Shown here in pieces: positions 47,881 to 57,347 of a DNA stretch of 64,000 nucleotides; the stretch's first letter is position 1, and every line of letters begins with the position of its first letter. The stretch lies in the NCBI GenBank assembly GCA_002709405.1, contig PAQV01000019.1:26684-90683 (forward strand), given 5' to 3'. The position numbers and the translations under genes were made by a program. The notes below the pieces were generated by a model. The model saw only the letters and a list, made by a program, of their open reading frames with translations. It did no database searches and was not told the DNA's origin. The stretch is from Paracoccaceae bacterium. Its GTDB lineage: Bacteria > Pseudomonadota > Alphaproteobacteria > Rhodobacterales > Rhodobacteraceae.

Positions 47881-48795
47881 TTGTCTAAAGTGCATCTTGA
47901 GTTTCGCCATCTGCGCACGATCAAGGCCATCCACGATTGCGGCGGGCTGGCCCGGGCGGCCGAGCAGCTGAACATCACGCAAAGCGCGTTGAGCCACCAG
48001 ATCAAGGGGCTGGAAGAGCAGGCCGGGGTGGAGCTGTTCGTGCGGCGGTCGAAGCCGATGACTCTGTCGGCGGCGGGGATGCGGCTGTTGCGGCTGGCGG
48101 AACAGATCCTGCCGCAGGTCGAGGCGGCGACCGAGGAATTCGAGGGCCTGAGGGCGGGGCGCAGCGGGCGGATGCACATTGCCATCGAGTGCCACGCCTG
48201 TTTCGAGTGGCTGTTTCCGGTGCTTGAGGCTTTCCGCAAGGACTGGCCCGATATCGACGTGGACATCCGGCCGGGGCTGGCCTTTGACGCGTTGCCTGCG
48301 CTGACAAAGGAAGAGGTCGACCTGGTGGTGTCGTCCGATCCCGAGGATCTGCCGGGGGTCGAGTTCCTGAAGCTGTTCGACTATGCGCCGGTCTTCGTGG
48401 CCTCGGCCCGGCATCCCCTGGCGCAGAAGCCATTTGTCGAGGCCGAGGATTTCCGGGGCCAGACGCTGATCACCTACCCGGTGGAGCGGTCGCGCCTGGA
48501 CGTGTTCAGCCAGCTGCTGATCCCGGCCAAGGTGGAACCCGGCTCGATCCGGCAGGTGGAGCTGACGGCGGTGATCCTGCTGCTGGTGGCCTCGAACCGG
48601 GGCGTGGCGGTGCTGCCGGACTGGGTGGTGCGCGAGGTCAAGTATTCGTCCGATTATGTCACCCGGCCGCTGACCGAGGCCGGGATCACGCGCGGGCTTT
48701 ACGCGGCGGTGCGATCGGAGGACCGGGACAAGCCGTTCGTGCAGCGGCTGGTCGAGCTGGCGCGGACCGAGGCGGTCAAGTTGCAGGGGGCGTGA
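47881..48795 (+). CDS. metR: LysR-family regulator, MetR-like (TTG 47881 or GTG 47890 start)
   Basis: LEFRHLRTIKAIHDCGGLARAAEQLNITQSALSHQIKGLEEQ; divergent from metF. Confidence 0.88.
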   Translation: MSKVHLEFRHLRTIKAIHDCGGLARAAEQLNITQSALSHQIKGLEEQAGVELFVRRSKPMTLSAAGMRLLRLAEQILPQVEAATEEFEGLRAGRSGRMHIAIECHACFEWLFPVLEAFRKDWPDIDVDIRPGLAFDALPALTKEEVDLVVSSDPEDLPGVEFLKLFDYAPVFVASARHPLAQKPFVEAEDFRGQTLITYPVERSRLDVFSQLLIPAKVEPGSIRQVELTAVILLLVASNRGVAVLPDWVVREVKYSSDYVTRPLTEAGITRGLYAAVRSEDRDKPFVQRLVELARTEAVKLQGA

Positions 48796-48801
48796 GGGGC
48801 G

Positions 48802-48860
48802 AGGATTTTCTGCGAAAATCCTGTTGGTCCAAGAAAATTATGCTAATTTTCTTGGACCAA
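48802..48860. terminator. Tandem bidirectional terminator hairpins with identical TGC loops
   Basis: AGGATTTTC-TGC-GAAAATCCT and TTGGTCCAAGAAAATTA-TGC-TAATTTTCTTGGACCAA between convergent genes. Confidence 0.8.
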
Positions 48861-48867
48861 TGGTCCG

Positions 48868-49890
48868 TCAGCCGACCTTGACGATCTGCTTGCCGGTGTT
48901 GCCGCCCTTGAGCATGGCCATGAAGGCCCCGGGCGCGTTTTCCAGCCCCTCGGCCACGTCTTCGAGATAGCGGATCTCTCCGGCGGCCACCTTCGGGCCG
49001 ACCTCGGCGGCGAATGTGCCGAACTTGTCGTAGTGGTTGAAGATGATGAAGCCTTCGACATGCAGGAAGTTCGTCAGGATCGACCGCCAGGCGCCGGCGA
49101 GGGGCATGTCGTCGGCGCTTGCACCGTTGTACCAGGCGATCATGCCGCAGACCGGGATCCGGCCGAAGGGGTTCATGTTCTCCAGCACGGCCGCCAGCAC
49201 CTTGCCGCCGACGTTCTCATAATAGATGTCGATGCCATCGGGGCAGGCCTCTTTCAGGGCCGCCGACAGGCTGGCCGCATCCGGATAGGCCCGGTGATCG
49301 AGGCAGGCGTCAAACCCGAAGGTGTCCACCGCCAGCGTGCATTTCTCCGCCCCGCCTGCAATGCCGACCACGCGCAGGCCCTTGGCCTTGGCCAATTGTC
49401 CGACCATCGATCCCACCGGTCCGGTCGCCGCGGCCACCACCAGGGTCTCGCCCGCCTTGGGTTGCCCGATGAAGTTCAGCCCGTACCAGGCGGTGATCCC
49501 CGGCATGCCCAGCACACCCAGCGCGGTGCTGATCGGCCCGTGACCCGGGTCCAGCTTGCGCAGCTGGTTGGCCGGCAGGCACCCGTGGTCCGCCCAGCCA
49601 AACATGCCCAGCACCTTGTCGCCCGGCGCGAAATCGGGGCAGTTCGAGGCAATCACCTCGCCCACGGCACCGGCGGTCATGGTATCTCCGATCTCGACCG
49701 GGGTGGCATAGGATTTCGCGGCACTCATCCGCCCGCGCATGTAGGGGTCCAGCGACATGTACTCGACCTTCACCAGCACCTCGCCGGGGCCGGGTTCGGG
49801 CAGGGCCACCTCTTCAAGGCGGAAGTTGGCAGGCTCGGGCGCAGCACTTGGCCGGCTGGCCAGCACGATACGGCGCATGGTGTTGGACAT
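48868..49890 (-). CDS. Medium-chain NADP-dependent oxidoreductase (leukotriene B4 dehydrogenase/CurA type)
   Basis: LDPYMRGRMSAAKSY; GLNFIGQPKAGETLVVAAATGPVGSMVGQLAKAKGLRVVGIAGG. Confidence 0.9.
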   Translation of the reverse strand: MSNTMRRIVLASRPSAAPEPANFRLEEVALPEPGPGEVLVKVEYMSLDPYMRGRMSAAKSYATPVEIGDTMTAGAVGEVIASNCPDFAPGDKVLGMFGWADHGCLPANQLRKLDPGHGPISTALGVLGMPGITAWYGLNFIGQPKAGETLVVAAATGPVGSMVGQLAKAKGLRVVGIAGGAEKCTLAVDTFGFDACLDHRAYPDAASLSAALKEACPDGIDIYYENVGGKVLAAVLENMNPFGRIPVCGMIAWYNGASADDMPLAGAWRSILTNFLHVEGFIIFNHYDKFGTFAAEVGPKVAAGEIRYLEDVAEGLENAPGAFMAMLKGGNTGKQIVKVG

Positions 49891-50028
49891 GTGGTTGTCT
49901 CCCCTTGGTGGTCGCCGCCAAGGTGGTGCCCGCCGGCCCCGGGCGCAACCCGTGACGCGGCGATGCGGCCCTTGGCAAGTCCCGATCCGACGCGTATACG
50001 CCCGATCTGACCTGACAGGAGTTCCCCG

Positions 50029-50820
50029 ATGATTGGCAGCGCGAACCTCAACATCATGATCAAGGCAGCCCGCAAGGCCGGGCGGTCGCTGGTCAAGGAT
50101 TTCCGCGAGGTCGAGAACCTGCAGGTGTCGTCCAAGGGCGCCGGGGATTTCGTGTCCAAGGCTGACATCGCGGCCGAAAACATCCTGCGCGAGGAACTGC
50201 TGGGCGCCCGACCGACCTATGGCTGGCTGGGCGAGGAAACCGGCGAGACCCCGGGGGAAGACCCCACCCGCCGCTGGATCGTCGACCCGCTGGACGGGAC
50301 GACGAACTTCCTGCACGGCCTGCCGCACTGGGCCGTGTCCATCGCCCTGGAACACAAGGGCCAGGTCGTGGCGGGCGTGGTGTTCGACGCCGCCAAGGAC
50401 GAAATGTACTTCGCCGAAAAGGGCGCCGGCGCCTGGATGAACGAACAGCGCCTGCGCGTCTCGGGGCGCAACGCGATGATCGAAAGCATCTATGCCACCG
50501 GCGTGCCCTTCGCCCATTCCCCCAACCTGCCGGCCACCCTGCAGGATCTCGCCCGCCTGATGCCCGTCTGCGCCGGCGTGCGCCGCTGGGGCGCGGCCTC
50601 GCTCGATCTCGCCTACGTGGCCGCGGGCCGCTACGACGGCTACTGGGAACGCGGGCTCAGCCCCTGGGACATGGCCGCGGGCCTTGTCATCGTGCGCGAG
50701 GCCGGCGGCCTGGTCGAAGCCATCCAGCCCGAGGCCGGCATTTTCGACAGCAAGGGCGTGATCTGCGGCAACGGCAACCTCTTCGCCAATTTCGCAAAGA
50801 TCATCCGCAACGACGGCTGA
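50029..50820 (+). CDS. suhB: Inositol monophosphatase family
   Basis: WIVDPLDGTTNFLHGLPHWAVSIAL; WDMAAGLVIVREAGG. Confidence 0.94.
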   Translation: MIGSANLNIMIKAARKAGRSLVKDFREVENLQVSSKGAGDFVSKADIAAENILREELLGARPTYGWLGEETGETPGEDPTRRWIVDPLDGTTNFLHGLPHWAVSIALEHKGQVVAGVVFDAAKDEMYFAEKGAGAWMNEQRLRVSGRNAMIESIYATGVPFAHSPNLPATLQDLARLMPVCAGVRRWGAASLDLAYVAAGRYDGYWERGLSPWDMAAGLVIVREAGGLVEAIQPEAGIFDSKGVICGNGNLFANFAKIIRNDG

Positions 50821-50829
50821 TACCGGGCT

Positions 50830-51576
50830 TCACCGCCGGCGCGGCACCTTCGGGATTCGCGTCTTCGACACCCGGTACGTCGCCTGTGGGTGCGGTGGAG
50901 ACCCGTGGGTCCGCATCCAGAACGCGACCCCGCCCAGCCGCCACAACAGCGGCAGGCACAACACGAAGCCGATGACGAACCCCCCGGCATGCGCCCAATA
51001 GGCCACGCCCCCGGCATCCGGATCGGCCCCGATACCTCCGAAGAACTGGAACACGAACCACAGGCCCAGCATCAGCCAGGCCGGCACCGGGAAGATCTTG
51101 AAGAAGATGACCAGGATCACCAGGATATCCACCCGTGCCCTCGGGAACAGCAACAGGTAGCCCCCCATCACCCCGGCAATCGCCCCTGACGCGCCCACCG
51201 TCGGGATCGCCGACCCGGGCGCGGCCAGCACATGGATCAACCCCGCCCCCACACCGGACGCCAGGTAGAATCCCAGGTACCGCATGTGGCCCATCTCGTC
51301 CTCCAGGTTGTCCCCGAAAATCCACAAGAACAGCATGTTGCCGCCCAGGTGCATCAGCCCGCCATGCAGGAACATCGATGTCACCAGGGTGATCCATCCG
51401 CGCCCCTGGGACACCTCGGCCGGCACGATCGCCCAGGTCATGAAGAACCGGTTCAGCGCCGCCTCGCTGGGCAACATCCCGGAATACAGGAAAAAGATCG
51501 CCACGTTGGCAAGGATCAACCCGTAGGTCACGTAAGGCGTGCGGCCAGAGGGATTGTGGTCTCGGATCGGGAACAT
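50830..51576 (-). CDS. Rhomboid-family intramembrane serine protease
   Basis: HGGLMHLGGNMLFLWIFGDNLED; VGASGAIAGVMGGY; YWAHAGGFVIGF. Confidence 0.92.
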   Translation of the reverse strand: MFPIRDHNPSGRTPYVTYGLILANVAIFFLYSGMLPSEAALNRFFMTWAIVPAEVSQGRGWITLVTSMFLHGGLMHLGGNMLFLWIFGDNLEDEMGHMRYLGFYLASGVGAGLIHVLAAPGSAIPTVGASGAIAGVMGGYLLLFPRARVDILVILVIFFKIFPVPAWLMLGLWFVFQFFGGIGADPDAGGVAYWAHAGGFVIGFVLCLPLLWRLGGVAFWMRTHGSPPHPQATYRVSKTRIPKVPRRR

Positions 51577-51643
51577 GCGCCGAAACTTGGCGCAAACCCC
51601 GCCCGGGTCAAGCAAAACCCGCCCGGGTCAAGGGGCGGGCCTG

Positions 51644-51669
51644 CTGCTTCTTTCTCTTCACAAATACCC
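51644..51669 (-). repeat. Dispersed 26-nt element, copy I
   Basis: Minus strand GGGTATTTGTGAAGAGAAAGAAGCAG. Confidence 0.9.
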
Positions 51670-51715
51670 ACGGCCGTTCACCGGCCAGGGGCACCGTCCC
51701 CAGGATAGGGGCGGC

Positions 51716-54700
51716 TCAGCTCGTGCCGCCCAGAAGCGCCGCGTTGCCCCCCGCCGCCGTGGTGTCGACACAGACATGACGCTCTGCCAGCACGTGGCCG
51801 GGCTCCGGGGCACCTGTGAGCAGCGGCAGGATCGGCCCGTCGCGCTGGGCCAGCGCCCGGGCCATCTCGCGCGCGGGCGCCTCGTCTCCCCAGAAGACCG
51901 CCCCGCCGATCGCCGCGCGGATGCGCAGGGTCTCGGGTGTGACCTCGGGGGCCAGGATGCCCGCCCCGCCTGCCGCCTCGATGGCCGTCTTCTGCGCAAG
52001 GGCCTTTTCCTCGCCGGGGCCAAGACACAGGAAGGGCAGGCGCGGATGCCGCGTCAGCCGGTTCGATTCCCCCGTGGGCCCGGGCAGGGTCACGGCCATC
52101 TCGGGCGGTTCTGCCGCGCCGGCCTCGGGCGGCAGGGGCGCCTTGAACCGATCCAGGTAGAATGGCCCGCCCGCCTTGGGCCCGGTGCCCGACAGGCCTT
52201 CGCCGCCAAAGGGCTGGCTGCCCACGATGGCCCCGATCTGGTTGCGGTTGACGTAGATGTTGCCCGCCTCCACCGCTTCGGTCACGTGCTGGACCCGGTC
52301 GTCGATCCGCGTCTGCAGGCCGAAGGTCAGCCCGTAGCCAGTCTCGTTGATCGCCTCGATCACCTTGTCGATCTCCGAGGCCTTGAATCGCGCCACGTGC
52401 AGCACCGGTCCGAAGATCTCGCGCTCCAGCTCGGCGATCCCGTCGATCTCGATCACGCAGGGCCCCACGAAGTGACCCGTGTAGGGGGATTGGATCCGGT
52501 GCAGCAGCCGGCCGTCCTTTTCCGCCAGCGCCACGTGGTCCAGGATGCCCGTCCGCGCCTCGGCGTCGATCACCGGGCCCAGGTCCGACGTCAGCGCCCA
52601 GGGATCGCCCGGCCGCAGAGCGTCCATCGCCCCTTTCAGCATCTCAAGGAAACTGTCGGCGATGTCGGCCTGCACATAGAGGCACCGCAGCGCGGAACAG
52701 CGCTGCCCGGCCGACTGGAAGGCGCTTTCGATGATCGCCTGCACGGCCTGTTCGGGCAGGGCGGTGCTGTCGACGATCATGGCGTTCAGCCCGCCGGTCT
52801 CGGCGATCAGCGGCGCGCCGGGGGCCATGTGCTCGGCCATCGAGGCCCGGATCTTCAGTGCCGTCTCGGTCGAGCCGGTAAAGGCCACCCCGTCGATCTG
52901 CCCGGACGCGGTCAGCGCCGCGCCCACGGCCCCGTCGCCGGGCAGCAGTTGCAGCGCCTCCGGCGGGACACCGGCTTCGTGCAGCAGGGTCACGGCCAAG
53001 TGGGCGATCAGCGGGGTCTGTTCGGCGGGCTTGGCCAGCACCGCGTTGCCGGCGGCCAGCGCGGACGAGATCTGCCCGGTGAAGATCGCCAGCGGGAAGT
53101 TCCAGGGCGAGATGCACAGGAACCGGCCGGCGGGGGCGCGGTGGTCCTCGGCCCGGGCGGCGTAGTAGCGCAGGAAGTCGACCGCCTCGCGCAGCTCGGC
53201 CACGGCATCGGGCAGGGTCTTGCCTGCCTCGCGGGCCAGCAGGGCAAAGATCTCGCCATAGCGCGCCTCGTAAAGATCGGCGGCCTTGCGCAGGATCTCG
53301 GCCCGGTCCCCGGCGGGGGCCGCCCAGGGGGTGGCCGCGTCTAGGGCCGTGGCAATGTCGGCCTCGCTGGCCGTAGAGATCTCGCCCACGGGTGCGCCGG
53401 TGGCCGGCGACACGACCGGGGCGGGGGCGGCGGGCGCGGCCTCGCCCGCGATCAGGGGCGCGGCCTGCCAAAGATAGGACGCATAGGGCCCGCGGGCCTC
53501 GTCGATGGCGGTCAGCGTCGGCTGGTGGGACAGGTCGAAGCCCATGGAATTGGCCCGCTCGGGCGCAAAAAGGGCCGTGCCCCGGGCCATGTCGGGGGCC
53601 GGGCTGTCGAGCGCGTCGAACGGATCGGCGGCCACGGTTTCGGGCGGCACGCTGTCATCGACCACCTGGTTGACGAAGGACGAATTGGCCCCGTTTTCCA
53701 GCAGCCGCCGCACCAGGTAGGCCAGCAGGTCACGGTGCGCACCGACCGGCGCATAGATCCGGCAGCGGGTCTTGTGGCGGTCCAGCACGATGGTGTGCAG
53801 GGTCTCGCCCATGCCGTGCAGGCGCTGGAATTCATAGGTCTTGCCTTCGCCCATGCGCAACACGGCGGCCACCGTATGCGCGTTGTGGGTGGCGAATTGC
53901 GGATAGATCCGGTCGGTCATGTCCAGCAGCTTGCGCGCGTTTGCAATGTAGGACACGTCCGTCAGCGCCTTGCGCGTGAAGACCGGAAAGCTGTCCATGC
54001 CCGCCACCTGGGCCCGCTTGATCTCGGTGTCCCAATAGGCCCCCTTGACCAGGCGGACCATGATCCGCCGGTCATGGCGCGTGGCCATGTCGTACAGCAT
54101 GTCGATGGCCATCCCGCAGCGCGGGCCATAGGCCTGCACGACCACGCCGAACCCGTCCCAGCCCGCCAGGGCCGGATCGCTGAGTACCGTGTCGATGACC
54201 TTCAGCGACAGCGACAGGCGGTCGGCCTCTTCCGCGTCGATGTTCAGCCCCATGCGCGCGGCCTTGGCCAGCAGGGCCAGGGCCTTAAGGCGCGGGACCA
54301 GTTCCTCCATCACCCGGGTTTCCTGGGCGACCTCGTAGCGCGGATGCAGGGCCGACAGCTTGACCGATATCCCCGGGTTCTCGCGGATATCGTGCGAGGC
54401 ACAGGCCTCGGAAATCGACCCGATGGCCCGCGAATAGGCCAGGTGATAACGCGCGGCATCGCTTTCGGTGCGCGCGGCCTCGCCCAGCATGTCGTAGCTG
54501 TAGGTAAAGCCCTTGGCCTCCATCCCCGCGGCGCGCTTCATGGCCGACCCGATGGTTTCGCCCAGCACGAATTGCCGGCCCATCTCTTTCATCGCCCGGC
54601 TGACCGCCTTGCGGATGACCGGCTCGCCCAGGCGGCGCATCGCGCCTCGCAGGTGTCCCACCGGCCCCGGAGACTCGGTGTCATCCAGCACCTTGCCCGT

Positions 54701-55090
54701 CAGCATCAGCGCCCAGGTCGACGCATTGACCAGCGGCGAGGCGGAATGGCCCAGGTGCTTGCCCCAGTCCGAGGGCGCGATCTTGTCCTCGATCAGCGCG
54801 TCGATCGTGTCGGCATCGGGCACGCGCAGCAGCGCCTCGGCCAGGCACATCAGGGCCACGCCTTCCTCGGTCGACAGGCCGTATTCGGCCAGGAAGACCT
54901 CCATCAGCCCGGGCGCCGAGGTGTCGCGGATCGCCCGAACCAGGTCCGATCCCCAGGCGCAGATCGTGGCGCGTTCCTCGACGCTTAGCGCGGCCTGCCC
55001 GACCAGGGCCTCGGTCATTGCGGTTTCGTCGGTGTACTTCGCCCGATCAAGCGCAATAGGCCCGACCGGAAGTCGCGTCGTTTGGTCCAT
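51716..55090 (-). CDS. putA: Bifunctional proline dehydrogenase / pyrroline-5-carboxylate dehydrogenase
   Basis: PRODH domain (RLVKGAYWDTEIKRAQ) plus ALDH domain (FTGSTETALKI; QSAGQRCSALRCLY). Confidence 0.97.
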   Translation of the reverse strand: MDQTTRLPVGPIALDRAKYTDETAMTEALVGQAALSVEERATICAWGSDLVRAIRDTSAPGLMEVFLAEYGLSTEEGVALMCLAEALLRVPDADTIDALIEDKIAPSDWGKHLGHSASPLVNASTWALMLTGKVLDDTESPGPVGHLRGAMRRLGEPVIRKAVSRAMKEMGRQFVLGETIGSAMKRAAGMEAKGFTYSYDMLGEAARTESDAARYHLAYSRAIGSISEACASHDIRENPGISVKLSALHPRYEVAQETRVMEELVPRLKALALLAKAARMGLNIDAEEADRLSLSLKVIDTVLSDPALAGWDGFGVVVQAYGPRCGMAIDMLYDMATRHDRRIMVRLVKGAYWDTEIKRAQVAGMDSFPVFTRKALTDVSYIANARKLLDMTDRIYPQFATHNAHTVAAVLRMGEGKTYEFQRLHGMGETLHTIVLDRHKTRCRIYAPVGAHRDLLAYLVRRLLENGANSSFVNQVVDDSVPPETVAADPFDALDSPAPDMARGTALFAPERANSMGFDLSHQPTLTAIDEARGPYASYLWQAAPLIAGEAAPAAPAPVVSPATGAPVGEISTASEADIATALDAATPWAAPAGDRAEILRKAADLYEARYGEIFALLAREAGKTLPDAVAELREAVDFLRYYAARAEDHRAPAGRFLCISPWNFPLAIFTGQISSALAAGNAVLAKPAEQTPLIAHLAVTLLHEAGVPPEALQLLPGDGAVGAALTASGQIDGVAFTGSTETALKIRASMAEHMAPGAPLIAETGGLNAMIVDSTALPEQAVQAIIESAFQSAGQRCSALRCLYVQADIADSFLEMLKGAMDALRPGDPWALTSDLGPVIDAEARTGILDHVALAEKDGRLLHRIQSPYTGHFVGPCVIEIDGIAELEREIFGPVLHVARFKASEIDKVIEAINETGYGLTFGLQTRIDDRVQHVTEAVEAGNIYVNRNQIGAIVGSQPFGGEGLSGTGPKAGGPFYLDRFKAPLPPEAGAAEPPEMAVTLPGPTGESNRLTRHPRLPFLCLGPGEEKALAQKTAIEAAGGAGILAPEVTPETLRIRAAIGGAVFWGDEAPAREMARALAQRDGPILPLLTGAPEPGHVLAERHVCVDTTAAGGNAALLGGTS

Positions 55091-55185
55091 GAATATTGTC
55101 TTTCCCCAAAGTTTCGACGAGCATAGACAACCTTAAGCGGGCTTTCGGCCTGAAAAATTGAAAAGCACGGGCGAAGATACCGAAA

Positions 55186-55695
55186 TTGACGGATGATGCC
55201 ACTCAAACGACCCGTTTTGTCCTGGATCGACTCGACCGGGCAATTCTGGCGGCCTTGCGGGAAAATGGGCGGATGTCCATTGCCGAGCTCTCCCGGCGCA
55301 TCGGATTGTCCAAATCGCCGACCCAATCGCGCCTGCGCCGGCTGGAAAGCGAAGGGGTGATCACCGGTTACCAGGCCCTGCTGGACCCGATCCGCATGGG
55401 GCTGGACCACGTGACCTTTGTCGAGGTGCGGCTGACCGATACCCGCGAAAAGGCCCTGGGCGCGTTCAACGCGGCCGTCCGGTTGGTGCCGGAAATCGAG
55501 CAGGCTCATTTGATCGCGGGCAAGTTCGACTACCTGCTGAAGGTGCGCACGTCGTCGATGCGCGATTACCGCAAGGTATTGGCAGAAGCCATTTCCACCC
55601 TGCCGCACGTTGCCGCAACGTCAACTTACGTGGCGATGGAGGCGGTCAAGGAACCGAGTGGCAGCGGCGTGTCGGACGACCCAAACGAGGGTTGA
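55186..55695 (+). CDS. putR: Lrp/AsnC-family regulator, PutR-like (TTG start)
   Basis: LDRLDRAILAALRENGRMSIAELSRRIGLSKSPTQSRLRRLE; divergent from putA. Confidence 0.88.
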   Translation: MTDDATQTTRFVLDRLDRAILAALRENGRMSIAELSRRIGLSKSPTQSRLRRLESEGVITGYQALLDPIRMGLDHVTFVEVRLTDTREKALGAFNAAVRLVPEIEQAHLIAGKFDYLLKVRTSSMRDYRKVLAEAISTLPHVAATSTYVAMEAVKEPSGSGVSDDPNEG

Positions 55696-55796
55696 GGCGA
55701 GGCCCCGGGCGCGGCCAAGACGGGCCCGGGATGGCCCTGGGATGGGCGATCAAAGTCTTTACACGCGCGCGACACCGCGTATGGTCAGGATCCCGT

Positions 55797-55881
55797 GCCC
55801 GCGTGATGGAATGGTAGACATAGGGGACTTAAAATCCCTAGGCCTTGTGCCGTGCCGGTTCGAGTCCGGCCGCGGGTACCA
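55797..55881 (+). tRNA. tRNA-Leu (TAA), CCA encoded
   Basis: GCCCGCGTGATGGAATGGTAGACATAGGGGACTTAAAATCCCTAGG...GGTTCGAGTCCGGCCGCGGGTACCA; long variable arm. Confidence 0.95.
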
Positions 55882-56187
55882 TTCACCGGTTCTGCCGATC
55901 CTTCCGAATGATTTCGGAATGCGGGACATTGCAGCCATTCGCCGGATATATGTCCCTTGATAATGCGTGCGATTATCCTCTGTGGATAAATCGTTTCTGC
56001 GTCTTTGGGGCTTTGCCCTTAAATGAAGGCAATTGGCGGGCGGACCGGGGGCAGGTTGCATATGTCAGGATTGAATTGACGCAACGTAAAATCAGGGGTT
56101 GTTTTCCCGGCGGGGCCTCTGCCGCGTCAATTGACGCTTCGGACCAGGAACACGCCCCGCCTGTCATGTAACAGGCAGGGCAGGGGC

Positions 56188-57141
56188 TCAGGCGCCGGCG
56201 TCGGTCAGGCGCAGCATGTCCTCGTCGCTCAGCTTGATCGAGGCGGCCTTGGCAAAGCTTTCCACCTGGGCGACGCTGGTGGCGCTGGCAATTGGCGCGG
56301 TGACCCCGTCGCGGGCGATCAGCCAGGCCAGGGCGACCTCGGCCGGTTTGGCTCCATGCGCGCCGGCCACGTCGTCCAGCACGTCAAGCAGGCGCAGGCC
56401 GCGTTCGGTCAGGTACTTTTCGACCATCCGGGCGCGCTGGCGTCCCTCCAGGTCGCCCTTGGACCGGTACTTGCCCGACAGGAAGCCCGAGGCGAGGCTG
56501 AAATAGGTGACCACGCCGATGTCGTTGGCCAGGCACATATCGCGCAGGGGGCCTTCGAAGGCCGAGCGGTCATAGAGGTTATATTCGGGCTGGATCACCT
56601 GGTAGGCGGGCAGGCCCTCGGCCCGGGCGGTGTCCAGCGCCGCGCCCAGCAGGGCGGCATCGTAGTTCGAGGCCCCTATGGCCTTGATCTTGCCCGCTTT
56701 CAGCAGGTCGTCATAGGCGCCGAGGGTCTCGGCATGGGTGGCCTCGGGGTCCGGCCAGTGCGAGAAATAGAGGTCGATGGACTCGACCCCCAGCCGGGTC
56801 AGCGACTTGTCTACGGCCTTCAGGATCCAGTCGCGGGACAGGCCCTTTTCGCCGGGGCCGCCCATGTCCGATCCGACCTTGGTGAACAGCTTGATCTTGT
56901 CGCGCATGCCCGGCCGGGCGGCGAACCAGCGGCCCAGTACGGTTTCCGATTCCCCACCCGCGTGGCCGTCGACCCAGGCCGAGTAGACGTCGGCGGTGTC
57001 GATGGCGTCGAAGCCGTGGTCGACGAAGGCATCGAGGACGCGAAAGCTGGCGGCTTCGTCGGCCGTCCAGCCCAGCACGTTGCCGCCAAAGACGATGGGG
57101 GCGATGTCCAGTCCCGTGGATCCGAGGTGTTTCCTATCCAT
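56188..57141 (-). CDS. Aldo/keto reductase
   Basis: MDRKHLGSTGLDIAPIVFGGNVLGW...FDAIDTADVYSAW...IKAIGASNYD. Confidence 0.92.
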   Translation of the reverse strand: MDRKHLGSTGLDIAPIVFGGNVLGWTADEAASFRVLDAFVDHGFDAIDTADVYSAWVDGHAGGESETVLGRWFAARPGMRDKIKLFTKVGSDMGGPGEKGLSRDWILKAVDKSLTRLGVESIDLYFSHWPDPEATHAETLGAYDDLLKAGKIKAIGASNYDAALLGAALDTARAEGLPAYQVIQPEYNLYDRSAFEGPLRDMCLANDIGVVTYFSLASGFLSGKYRSKGDLEGRQRARMVEKYLTERGLRLLDVLDDVAGAHGAKPAEVALAWLIARDGVTAPIASATSVAQVESFAKAASIKLSDEDMLRLTDAGA

Positions 57142-57347
57142 CAGGTTCTTCCTTTGCATTCCGGCGGCAGGGGTGCCGCCTGGGGCATGACATAATCCGG
57201 ACGGCCGGGAAGAAACCGGGCAAATCGCATGAAATTGAAGGGAAAGGGCCGGAAAGCCTGCCGGTCTGAAGGAATTTCAGGCGGTGGCGCAAAAGCGGGC
57301 GGCCCCGGTCGGGGCCGCCATTGGGTCGATCGTGCAGATCGGGCGGA

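Noticed and set aside
51539-53344. 601-aa plus-strand ORF
   Set aside because: Antisense shadow of putA.
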